This document shows, one piece after another, positions 51,500 to 59,658 of a DNA stretch of 64,000 nucleotides (positions are counted from its first letter, which is position 1; each line of letters starts with the position of its first letter). This DNA is from Nitratireductor sp. (GTDB lineage Bacteria; Pseudomonadota; Alphaproteobacteria; Rhizobiales; Rhizobiaceae): positions 446,672 to 510,671 of the forward strand of contig NZ_CP051236.1 in NCBI RefSeq assembly GCF_017794765.1, read 5' to 3'. The notes under the pieces are model-generated. The model searched no databases. It was not told the origin of the DNA and saw nothing but the letters and a program-made list of their open reading frames with translations. The translations under genes were made by a program, and so were the position numbers.

Positions 51500-52748
51500 G
51501 GGCCACCCCCTTTTTGATGATCGCCGCCGCCTCGGCTGGTGCATCCCAGTGAGGCATGTGACCAGCGCCTGGAAAAACATGGAGTGCGATGGCCGGCGAG
51601 ACATCGAGAGTGTCGCGCCAGTTAAGAATTCGATCCTCCGTACCCACAAGGATACGCACCGGAATTTGATTGGCGAGCGATGCAAGAGCGCTTCGCACGT
51701 TCACCAATTGCCTGCCCTCGCGGCAAATATCATCCGCCAGGCGGGACAGACGGCCACGCGAGAGAACCTTGTGGATTTGCGCTACCAGCGTCGGAGAGAA
51801 TGCATCGGCGCGGCTTGAGAGCCTTCGCAGCAAATGACCTACCGCGCCCACACTGTCGGCTTGAGCCATCCCGGAAACAAACTCCGCATCGATATGCAAT
51901 CCGAGACCGGCCGGCGCGATGAGAGTGAGCGAGGAGACACCGCCCTTGCGGTTGGCCGCCGCAATCGCCGCCGCTGCCCCGAGCGAGTGGCCAACCAACG
52001 CGACCGGACGGGACGGGTTCAGCTCACCGCACAATGCGTCGACAAGATCATCGAACGTCTGAGCCTCCGCCTCCGTTTCTCCGTGGGAAGGAAGATCAAT
52101 CGCCCGCACAGAAAGCTGCGCCCGCCCCAGCGCCCTGCCCAGCTGATCGAAGGTCTGGCGATCCCCCGCAAAACCGTGAACGAGGAGCACGGGCGAGCCA
52201 GTCTCGGAACCCCAGCTTTCCGCTGCAAGTGCGGAGACAACCGAGCCGGAGATGGAACGCTCGACGTCAGACAGTTCCACACGTCCTCTGCGCCCTGTGC
52301 CGGGGACGGCCTCTATGCTGATCCCCGCACGGCGGGCCGCAAGGCGGGCCAGAGGAGTGGCACGCACGCGGCCACCCTGTTCGGACGAAGCCATTGGAGG
52401 CTCGGCATGCTTCTGCGCATCCGTAGCCTCATCAATGACCGCATCGTCCGGCTCATCGCTCGCGGCAGCCTGATTTTCCTGCCCTCCGGAAACCCAGTCC
52501 TCTTCTCCCATCAGATCAATCTCGGCAATCGGGTCGCCCACCTGAACAAGATCACCCTGGGTGACCAGTGTGCGAACCAGTCGTCCGGGCCCGAGCGCAG
52601 GGTACTCGACAGCAGTCTTGTCGGTTTCAAACTCCACAAGAGGCGTCCCGCGATCAAAAGCCTGCCCTTCGGGCACAAGCCATTCAGAGACGGTTCCTTC
52701 CTCCATCGTCTCGCCCAGGCGAGGCATTGTGAGCATGACGGTGCTCAT
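51486..52748 (-). CDS. Lipoyl E2 fused to an alpha/beta hydrolase (AcoC type)
   Basis: 420 residues. Lipoyl domain 1-80 (lipoyl-Lys44 in ETDKTAVEY), linker, E3-binding domain about 125-165 (RATPLARLAARRAGISIEAVPGTG), then an alpha/beta hydrolase in place of the usual acyltransferase core: oxyanion LLVHGFAGDRQTF, nucleophile Ser in VGHSLGAAAA, Asp in GTEDRI and His in GAGHMPHWDAP. This is the architecture of the acetoin dehydrogenase E2, AcoC, and supports an acyloin-cleaving complex. It overlaps the E1beta gene by four bases. Confidence 0.9.
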   Translation of the reverse strand: MSTVMLTMPRLGETMEEGTVSEWLVPEGQAFDRGTPLVEFETDKTAVEYPALGPGRLVRTLVTQGDLVQVGDPIAEIDLMGEEDWVSGGQENQAAASDEPDDAVIDEATDAQKHAEPPMASSEQGGRVRATPLARLAARRAGISIEAVPGTGRRGRVELSDVERSISGSVVSALAAESWGSETGSPVLLVHGFAGDRQTFDQLGRALGRAQLSVRAIDLPSHGETEAEAQTFDDLVDALCGELNPSRPVALVGHSLGAAAAIAAANRKGGVSSLTLIAPAGLGLHIDAEFVSGMAQADSVGAVGHLLRRLSSRADAFSPTLVAQIHKVLSRGRLSRLADDICREGRQLVNVRSALASLANQIPVRILVGTEDRILNWRDTLDVSPAIALHVFPGAGHMPHWDAPAEAAAIIKKGVAHDRG

Positions 52749-53734
52749 GCCGCACTCCTCAAACCCACAAGTTTTTCACCCGCCGTCTGGATAAAGGCTG
52801 CAGTGGGCACGGAGTTCTTCTCAAGTTCGACGGAAACCGAAATCGGAATATCTTCACCACAGACGCGGATCACCGGCTCGGCCAGGAAGTCGAAACACTC
52901 CTCGTGGATACGGGCAGAGAGCTCCGCCCCGACGCCGGCAGTCATCACACCCTCGGAGACGACCATCACCCGACCGACGCGTTCAACATGTGCCCGCACG
53001 GTATCGAAATCGAGCGGATTCAGGGAGCGAAGATCGATCACCGTCGCTTCCACGCCTTTCCGGGCCATTGCCTCCGCGGCTGCGAGCGCATGGTGCAATT
53101 GGCGGGAATAGGTCACGATCACCAGATCGTCTCCCGTACGGTGAACCCTGGCTTTCCCCCATTCCGGCGCAGGGGCGGCCAGATCCACATCTTCCTTCAT
53201 CGTGTAGAGCGCCTTGTGCTCAATGAAGACGACCGGATCCGGCTGCCTCAGCGACTGCCGCAGAAGATGATAGGCATCCGAGACGGTTGCTGGCATGACG
53301 AGCCGAAGACCGGGCGTATGCATCACATAGGCTTCGAGCGATTGGGAATGCTGGGCACCGGCCGAACGGCCTGTTCCGCCCTGGGTCCGCAGCACCATGG
53401 GCACACCCACCTGACCGCCGAACATATAGCGGATTTTCGCTGCCTGATTTCCAAGCTGATCCATCGTCATCCCGATGAAGTCGACATACATGAGCTCGGC
53501 AACGGGTCTCAGGCCGGACATGGCGGCACCCACTGCAGCGCCAACGATCGCCGGTTCGGAAATCGGCGTGTCGATCAAGCGGTCGGGACCGAACTCCTCG
53601 TACAGGCCTTTGGTAACACCGTAGGCGCCACCGTAGCGACCGACCTCTTCACCGATCACCATCACGGTATCGTCTTCGGCCATAGCATCGCGCAGAGCCT
53701 GTTTGAGCGCGTCTCTATAGGTCATCTCTGCCAT
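52745..53734 (-). CDS. Thiamine-dependent E1 beta subunit, acetoin-dehydrogenase type
   Basis: 329 residues from ATG 53734; the frame continues 149 codons upstream but overlaps the E1alpha gene. Visible are VMVIGEEVGRYGGAYGVTKGL, ISEPAIVGAAVGAAMSGLRPVAELMYVDF, NQAAKIRYMFGGQ and ATVSDAYHLL. It is the partner of the E1alpha subunit encoded four bases upstream. Homologous to, but clearly diverged from, the E1beta at 29445. Confidence 0.9.
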   Translation of the reverse strand: MAEMTYRDALKQALRDAMAEDDTVMVIGEEVGRYGGAYGVTKGLYEEFGPDRLIDTPISEPAIVGAAVGAAMSGLRPVAELMYVDFIGMTMDQLGNQAAKIRYMFGGQVGVPMVLRTQGGTGRSAGAQHSQSLEAYVMHTPGLRLVMPATVSDAYHLLRQSLRQPDPVVFIEHKALYTMKEDVDLAAPAPEWGKARVHRTGDDLVIVTYSRQLHHALAAAEAMARKGVEATVIDLRSLNPLDFDTVRAHVERVGRVMVVSEGVMTAGVGAELSARIHEECFDFLAEPVIRVCGEDIPISVSVELEKNSVPTAAFIQTAGEKLVGLRSAA

Positions 53735-53738
53735 AGTC

Positions 53739-54794
53739 TCAGTCCCCTGCCAGAATGCGGTCGATGCGGGCTGCCACGGATTCCGGCTCCGGTTCACCAG
53801 GCGCATAAACGTCGCGGAACATCGTTTGCAGTGCCGGTTCACGCGCGGCGACCGTAAAGTCGATGGTCGCATCCATTTCCCGTGCAATCTCGGCGTCGAG
53901 GGCATCGAGGACAGCCTCGCTGCTCTCCCCGCTTTCAACCAGGGCTTTGCGGGCAAACCCGACCGGATCCTTGGCGCGCCCCCGCTCCTCATCCTCAGGC
54001 GTACGATAGGGGCTCTTGTCCATGCGGGCATGGCCGAAGAAGCGGTAGCATTCGACCGCGAGAAAGCCGGGCGTGCCTCCCCGGGCACCATCGATAATCC
54101 GGCCCGCCGCCGCGCGTACGTCGCGCACGTCCAGCCCGTCCACGGTTTCCGAGTTGAGCCCAAATGCCAGACCACGCTCATGAAGCGCGCGGCCTTTTGT
54201 TGCCTGCTCGATGCGTGTGCCCATACCGTATTGGTTGTTGATGCAGACGAAGATGACCGGCAGGTCCCAAAGCGCAGCCATGTTCATGCTCTCATAGAGA
54301 ATGCCCTGCTGCATCGCGCCATCACCGAAGAACGCGATGGAGACCGCACCCTTGCCCTCACGCTTTGATGCAAGTCCGGCACCGACCACGGCAGGGATGC
54401 CGCCGCCAACAATGGCGTTGGCACCCAGGTGTCCGAGCCCCATGTCGGCAATGTGCATGGAGCCGCCTTTCCCGCGACAGTAGCCCTCTTCCTTGCCGCC
54501 GATCTCCGCCATCATGCGATTGGGATCTGCACCGCGCGCAAGGAATATCCCATGGCCCCGGTGGTGGGTGGTGAACGTGTCTCCATCCCTCATCAGGGAG
54601 GCCACGCCCACTGCCGCCGACTCTTCGCCAATGGACAAATGCAGCATGGAGCCTGCCGATTGCCCGCGAACGAAAAGCTCGCCAACCCGCTCCTCGAATG
54701 TGCGCACCCGGCGCATCTGCCGGTAGAGCGCGAGAAGCCCGGTGTTCGAGCGCGGCACTTTTTCCGCAACTGCCGTGTCGATGGGTGCAGTCAT
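53739..54794 (-). CDS. Thiamine-dependent E1 alpha subunit, acetoin-dehydrogenase type
   Basis: 351 residues. HHRGHGIFLARGADPNRMM and [25 protein letters not shown] are acetoin-dehydrogenase-like. The thiamine-diphosphate motif runs from GDGAMQQG to INNQYG. With E1beta it would split an acyloin or decarboxylate a 2-oxo acid. It directly follows the permease gene of the ABC importer (10-base gap), so uptake and cleavage genes share one transcript. Confidence 0.9.
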   Translation of the reverse strand: MTAPIDTAVAEKVPRSNTGLLALYRQMRRVRTFEERVGELFVRGQSAGSMLHLSIGEESAAVGVASLMRDGDTFTTHHRGHGIFLARGADPNRMMAEIGGKEEGYCRGKGGSMHIADMGLGHLGANAIVGGGIPAVVGAGLASKREGKGAVSIAFFGDGAMQQGILYESMNMAALWDLPVIFVCINNQYGMGTRIEQATKGRALHERGLAFGLNSETVDGLDVRDVRAAAGRIIDGARGGTPGFLAVECYRFFGHARMDKSPYRTPEDEERGRAKDPVGFARKALVESGESSEAVLDALDAEIAREMDATIDFTVAAREPALQTMFRDVYAPGEPEPESVAARIDRILAGD

Positions 54795-54804
54795 GTTGCC
54801 TTCC

Positions 54805-55800
54805 TTACAGGAGATTGAGTTTGGTGGTGCGCGATACGATGGCGACCGCGACGAGAATGATCACACCCTTCACGATGTTCTGGATGTAAGTGTCCATTCC
54901 GATGAGGTTCAGGCCATTGTTGATCACGCCGATGAAGAGAGCGCCGCAGAGTGTTCCGAGCACCGTCGCAGTGCCGGGTCGGAACATGGTCATGCCGATG
55001 AACACGGTGGCGAGCCCATCGAGCAGGTAGCGTTCACCTGCATTGGGTTGCCCGGACCCCAGTCTTGCAGCCAGCAGAGCGCCGGCGATAACCGCAAAGA
55101 CGGAGACCAGTATAAGTGCCGCCATCCGATAGAGCGTGATATGCACGCCCGATAGCTCCGCCGCCTTCTGGTTTCCGCCAACCGCGTAGACATAGCGGCC
55201 GAACACCGTTCGCTCCATCACGAACCAGGCAATCGCCACAGCGATGATCATGAAGTAAGCCAGATTGGGAATTCCAAAAATCCGCCCCTGGCCAAGCATG
55301 AGATAGGCATCAGGCAGCCCGCCATATATCGCGCGGCCTCCGGTCATCAGAAAGTTGATACCGAAGAGGATGGATCCCACCGCGAGAGTGGCGATAAGCG
55401 ATGGAATACCGATTTTCGTGACCAGCAGGCCGTTGACGAGACCAACTCCGATGCCGGCCGCCAATCCGGCGCCAAGAGCGACCGCAAGTGGATATCCCAT
55501 CGTCAGAAGCAGCGGCACCAAGATGCCCGAAAGGCCCACCGTATAGCCAACGGAAAGATCGATCTCCCTGGCTGCGAAGCCAAATGTCAGTCCGGAACCG
55601 ACGATCGTCAGGATCGCGATTTGCTGGAAAATGTTCGTCAGATTAAATGGCGTCAGAAAGCGATCCACGAAGAGCGAGAACCCGAGGAACATGAGGATGA
55701 GAACCCCGAGCGTCGAGTAACGCTGGATGAAATCGGAGCGGACAGACTTGCTTTCGGCGGCAGCGGGGGCCTTGCCGAGGGAGCCGGCTTGCGGTGTCAT
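54805..55800 (-). CDS. Rbs-type ABC sugar permease
   Basis: 331 residues with about ten membrane helices. FLGFSLFVDRFLTPFNLTNIFQQIAILTIVGSGLTFGFAAREIDLSVG is the RbsC/XylH N-terminal signature, with the late YLLDGLATVFIGMTMFRPGTATVLGTLCGALF. It is the membrane subunit for sugar uptake and overlaps the ATPase gene by four bases. Confidence 0.92.
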   Translation of the reverse strand: MTPQAGSLGKAPAAAESKSVRSDFIQRYSTLGVLILMFLGFSLFVDRFLTPFNLTNIFQQIAILTIVGSGLTFGFAAREIDLSVGYTVGLSGILVPLLLTMGYPLAVALGAGLAAGIGVGLVNGLLVTKIGIPSLIATLAVGSILFGINFLMTGGRAIYGGLPDAYLMLGQGRIFGIPNLAYFMIIAVAIAWFVMERTVFGRYVYAVGGNQKAAELSGVHITLYRMAALILVSVFAVIAGALLAARLGSGQPNAGERYLLDGLATVFIGMTMFRPGTATVLGTLCGALFIGVINNGLNLIGMDTYIQNIVKGVIILVAVAIVSRTTKLNLL

Positions 55801-57323
55801 GCGGCATCTCCAGTGATGGCTTGGATGAAACGGCTTTCGGAGAATTCGCAGGCCGGTATGTCATCGCCTGGCCTGCCGTGAACAAATGGGACGGCGCGAT
55901 GGCACAGTTGTGCAACCTCGCCGAGATCCGACGAGGCGATGAGAATTGCCGCTCCACGCTCTGCGAGACGGCGCAGATGAGCATAGATTTCCATCTTCGC
56001 CCCGATGTCCACGCCTTCGGTCGGCTCAACAAAGATCAGGACGCTATACTTGTCGTCGGCACCATACAGCCATTTGCCTATGGAGACTTTCTGCTTGTTT
56101 CCGCCCGAGAGATTGCGGATCAGCTGGCGCTGGCTCGGTGTTTTGACGTTCAAAAGGTCGATGATGCGCGCCGCTTCTTGGCTTTCCACGCGGCGGCTCA
56201 ACACGCCGGCACGCGCAGCAAACTGCGAATGAACCATGGTCAGGTTCTCAACGACGCTTCCATCGCCGGCGAGTGCGTTCTCCATACGCTGATCGGGAAC
56301 CAGCGCTACGCCGGCTCTTTGCATGGCGCGAATTCCCCCAGCGCGAACCTCGCTGCCGTTAACGGAAATCGTCCCGCGCAATTTGCCGTGGCGCGTGTAG
56401 AGCGAGCGCGCAAAGCCGAAATGTCCGGCCCCTGTCAGCCCTATCAGCCCGACAATCTCGCCCCGCCGCAACACGAAACGGTCCACTTCGACTGCTCCTG
56501 TCTTCCAGCCTTCGACAGACAGCACGACTGGTTCTGTAGTTGTGGCCAGTGCGTGGTCTTGTGGCTTGCGGGTGTCGGATGATTCCGAATGGGCATCCTG
56601 TTCCCGCCTCAACATGAGATTTGTGAGACCGGCCTCTGTCGCGTCGCCCTTGTCCAGCGTCCCGACATGTCTGCCGTCACGCAGAACGGTGATCCGGTCG
56701 CACAGTGCGACGACCTCGCTCAGAAAATGGGAGATCAACACGACACCCACGCCCTTTTGCGGCAATGACCGGATAATGTCCCAGAGCCGTTTCTTCTCCC
56801 TCGCCTCCAGTGTCGCTGTGGGCTCATCGAGAATGAGAAGGCGAATATCCCCCCTGAGCGCGCGAACGATCTCGATGACTTTCTGGTCGGCCATCGCAAG
56901 GTCCTTGACCGGCCGGTGAAGGTCCGTCTCCAAACCCGGGAACCATGTGGACATGAGGCGTTCGGCTTCGCTTCGCAGAGTGCGCCGGCGCACGATACCA
57001 AAAGGCCGGCGCGGCTCTGCCCCAAGCATGATGTTCTCCGCGCCGGTCAGCGAGGGAACAAGGCTCCCTTCCTGGCTAACATGCGCAATGCCATAGCCAA
57101 GCGCGACGCGTGGGCTGGAAAGAACCACCGTGCTGTCATTGACGGTAACGGATCCCCGCGTGGGCTGGAGCGAACCACCGAGAATATTGACGAATGTGCT
57201 TTTTCCGGCACCGTTTTCGCCGACAAGGCCGTGCACTTCATCATACCGGAATGTCACATCGACGCGATCCAGTGCTCGCGTACCCGGGAACTCCATGAAA
57301 ATATCGGCAAGATGCACCGACAT
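55797..57323 (-). CDS. Rbs-type ABC sugar transporter ATPase
   Basis: 508 residues, two fused ATPase halves as in RbsA/MglA. First half: Walker A GENGAGKS, Walker B LLILDEPTA. Second half: a degenerate Walker A (GLTGAGHFG, without the Lys) and the intact signature NLSGGNKQKVSIGKWL, with Walker B VLIFVEPTEG in which the usual Asp is replaced by Val. The loss of the second site is normal in this family. It energises uptake with the permease encoded downstream. Confidence 0.92.
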   Translation of the reverse strand: MSVHLADIFMEFPGTRALDRVDVTFRYDEVHGLVGENGAGKSTFVNILGGSLQPTRGSVTVNDSTVVLSSPRVALGYGIAHVSQEGSLVPSLTGAENIMLGAEPRRPFGIVRRRTLRSEAERLMSTWFPGLETDLHRPVKDLAMADQKVIEIVRALRGDIRLLILDEPTATLEAREKKRLWDIIRSLPQKGVGVVLISHFLSEVVALCDRITVLRDGRHVGTLDKGDATEAGLTNLMLRREQDAHSESSDTRKPQDHALATTTEPVVLSVEGWKTGAVEVDRFVLRRGEIVGLIGLTGAGHFGFARSLYTRHGKLRGTISVNGSEVRAGGIRAMQRAGVALVPDQRMENALAGDGSVVENLTMVHSQFAARAGVLSRRVESQEAARIIDLLNVKTPSQRQLIRNLSGGNKQKVSIGKWLYGADDKYSVLIFVEPTEGVDIGAKMEIYAHLRRLAERGAAILIASSDLGEVAQLCHRAVPFVHGRPGDDIPACEFSESRFIQAITGDAA

Positions 57324-57360
57324 GCACGGTCTCCTGTAAGATTGGTGAGCTGGGTGGCGT

Positions 57361-57389
57361 GGGACGGGCCGCGCAACGCGCCCCGTCCC
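57361..57389 (-). repeat. Intercistronic hairpin between binding protein and ATPase genes
   Basis: GGGACGGG (57361-57368) pairs with CCCGTCCC (57382-57389). There is no T-run. In sugar ABC operons such a stem after the binding-protein gene commonly protects that part of the mRNA, giving more binding protein than ATPase. Confidence 0.65.
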
Positions 57390-57404
57390 GCAGGGGCTGC
57401 ACGA

Positions 57405-58361
57405 CTACATGAAATCTTTGCAGTTCTGCTTCGTCACGAGAGGCGCATCCATGTAGACGATGTCGCTTGGGATCACCTCATCGCGCGCCTTGCCGTCAAC
57501 CACGATGGATTTGATCCACTCGCCCACCTGTGCGCCCATGCCTTCGAAAGGCTGGCTCACAGTTGCGATCATCATGCTGTCCGGCTTGCAGACCTCTGCA
57601 ACGGCTTGCGGGTGGCCATCGATGCCGATGACTTTCACATCGGTCAGACCGGCAGCTTTCATGACGTTGATGGTCGCTTGCGCCGGTTCATCCCAGGGCG
57701 CCCAGACAGCGTCAATCTCCTCACCGAAGCGTGCCACGTAGTCCTGCATCGAAGACGTCGTATCCTCGAAGAAGGCCGTATAGTCGATGTTGTGCTCTGC
57801 CAGCACTTTCACATTGCCGTATTCCTGAAGAACCTTCTCCATGACGTCGCCGCGCTTGCGCGTTCCGTGGTGCTCGGCCATGCGGAAGAAGACGAGATTG
57901 CCCTCGCCGCCAATCTGGTCGAGAAGATACGGAGAGACATCGGCGGACATCGCCCAGTTGTTGGTGGTGACATCCACCTGAATGCCCTCCACGAAACCGC
58001 TATCGACGGAAAAAACGGGGATCCCGGCCTCGATGGCGACGTCGATTGCCGCCTTGGATGCGCGCAAATCGGACATGGTGATGATGATCGCGTCCACACC
58101 GCGCGAAACGGCATCCTGAAGATTTGACGCGGTGGCCTCGCCCGACCCCTGGCTGTCGAGGAAACTGACATTCCAGGAGTTTCCGCTCTCACCCAGCCAT
58201 TCTTCGAAGCCGGCCTTCACCCGCTGCTCGGACTGCGCTGCGGCATTTGAATGAACCCACGCAATATCGAGTGCATCCTGCGTGAAGCCGACAACGGTTG
58301 TTGCTGCAAGAACGGTCCCTACGGCCACGTAGCCCGCCAGGTTCTTTGCAAACTTGTTCAT
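57405..58361 (-). CDS. Rbs-type periplasmic sugar-binding protein
   Basis: 318 residues from ATG 58361, preceded by GGGAGG. A signal peptide (LAGYVAVGTVLAATTVVGF) leads to a type I binding fold: LDIAWVHSNAAAQSEQRVKAGFEEWL, QDAVSRGVDAIIITMSDLRASKAAIDVAIEAGIPVFSVDSG and VKVIGIDGHPQAV. It determines what the importer accepts; the ligand is a small sugar or polyol but cannot be read from sequence. First gene of the eight-gene operon. Confidence 0.9.
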   Translation of the reverse strand: MNKFAKNLAGYVAVGTVLAATTVVGFTQDALDIAWVHSNAAAQSEQRVKAGFEEWLGESGNSWNVSFLDSQGSGEATASNLQDAVSRGVDAIIITMSDLRASKAAIDVAIEAGIPVFSVDSGFVEGIQVDVTTNNWAMSADVSPYLLDQIGGEGNLVFFRMAEHHGTRKRGDVMEKVLQEYGNVKVLAEHNIDYTAFFEDTTSSMQDYVARFGEEIDAVWAPWDEPAQATINVMKAAGLTDVKVIGIDGHPQAVAEVCKPDSMMIATVSQPFEGMGAQVGEWIKSIVVDGKARDEVIPSDIVYMDAPLVTKQNCKDFM

Positions 58362-58425
58362 GTTTTCCTCCCTGAATTGAAGACGCCCACGGCCCTCCCG
58401 ATGGCATCCACGAGCCAAACGTGAC

Positions 58426-58462
58426 GATGCTTGATACATTTGTCAAGCATCGATACATTTGT
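58426..58462. promoter_or_regulatory. SorC-type operator region between the divergent sugar genes
   Basis: A perfect inverted repeat, GATGCTTGA (58426-58434) with TCAAGCATC (58443-58451), overlaps two direct repeats GATACATTTGT (58433-58443 and 58452-58462; period 19). A minus-strand -35 TTGACA (58441-58446) lies within. A regulator bound here would block the importer operon promoter. The binder is inferred to be the adjacent SorC protein. Confidence 0.7.
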
Positions 58463-58517
58463 AATTCGCTACCGATATTCGATTGTCAGTGCAAGCCCCA
58501 CCGTTTAGGAAATCATC

Positions 58518-59516
58518 ATGATCGAGAATGATGACCACGAACTGATGAGCCGCGCGGCATGGATCTACTATGTTGGAGGTCTCAATCAGGAAGAAACCGC
58601 AAACCGCCTGGGCACCACCCGAGCGCGGGTGAACAAGCTGCTGCAAAGCGCCAAGGATGCCGGCATCGTATCGATCTCGATCGATTCACGCAGCAACGGG
58701 CTTCTGGAGGTGGAGGACAGGCTGCGCCAACGCTTCAATCTCGAACGGTGCATCTGCTCCCCGGCTCTGGGACTTAGTAGAACCGACAAATTGCCTGGTA
58801 ATCTTTCCGAATACCCGCGCCGCGCGGTAGGTTCGCTTGCGGCAACGCTGGTCAAAGAGTTGATCGCACGCAAGGGTGATGCCGTGATCGGTACGGGCTG
58901 GGGTCGCACCCTCGACCAGATCACGCGCAACATGGCCGGCGTTAGCGCACCCAGAGCGCGCTTTGTCAGTCTTATGGGCTCACTCACCGCCAACAGCGCC
59001 TTCAACCCTTTTGAAGTGGTTCAGGCCCTGGCGAGGGCGACCGGTGCGGAGGGCTATTTCCTGCCAGTGCCGTTCATCGCAAACACTCCGCGGGACCGCG
59101 ACATACTTCTGTCGCAGACCACCGTGCGGTCAGTTCTCGAAATGGCCCGGCAACCGGACATGGCCATCATCTCCGTTGGTGAACTCACGGAGCACTCATT
59201 GCTCCGTCGTTCAGGCATGATCTCGCAACTCGAACTCGACGAGCTTCACGAGGCCGGCGCTATCGGTGACACAAATGGCATTTTCTTTGATGCCCACGGA
59301 GCGCCTGTCAGGCATGTTCTCAACCAGCGGACGCTTGCCGTGAACTTCGACGCACTCCGCGCCACCCACACGGTTTTGCTGTCGGGAGGCATAGAGAAAG
59401 CGGAAGCCACCTGCGCCCTGCTCGAAAGCGGCATCGTCAAAACACTTGTGGTGGATGGCGATACCGCACACGCAGTTTACAAGATCGCTGTAAATGAGAG
59501 CGGCGCTTCCGCTTGA
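58518..59516 (+). CDS. SorC/DeoR-type sugar-binding transcriptional regulator, second copy
   Basis: 332 residues. HTH GGLNQEETANRLGTTRARVNKLLQSAKDAGIVSI (about 20-53). Effector domain with GTGWGRTLDQI, ARFVSLMGSLT and VLLSGGIEKAEA. It is paralogous to the regulator at 19590. Divergent from the importer operon with the operator region between them, so it is almost certainly its regulator; a phosphorylated pathway intermediate is the usual inducer in this family. Confidence 0.9.
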   Translation: MIENDDHELMSRAAWIYYVGGLNQEETANRLGTTRARVNKLLQSAKDAGIVSISIDSRSNGLLEVEDRLRQRFNLERCICSPALGLSRTDKLPGNLSEYPRRAVGSLAATLVKELIARKGDAVIGTGWGRTLDQITRNMAGVSAPRARFVSLMGSLTANSAFNPFEVVQALARATGAEGYFLPVPFIANTPRDRDILLSQTTVRSVLEMARQPDMAIISVGELTEHSLLRRSGMISQLELDELHEAGAIGDTNGIFFDAHGAPVRHVLNQRTLAVNFDALRATHTVLLSGGIEKAEATCALLESGIVKTLVVDGDTAHAVYKIAVNESGASA

Positions 59517-59658
59517 CCTCCTGAACACGCTCATTGGATATCAGCTTATCCGCCGCTCGCCAAACAGGGACGGCCAGAAGGTCAGGAGAAGTGTACATCG
59601 TATTCTGACGGCAATGTCCGCATGGCTCCACCCGACAAAGCTGACCCTGACGCAAACC

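Noticed and set aside
52745-54181. Reading the E1beta frame as a 478-residue protein
   Set aside because: The first 149 codons lie inside the E1alpha gene and look random; ATG 53734 starts the conserved protein.
58433-58462. CRISPR-like direct repeats
   Set aside because: There are only two 11-base copies, 8 bases apart, in a promoter region; they are operator repeats.
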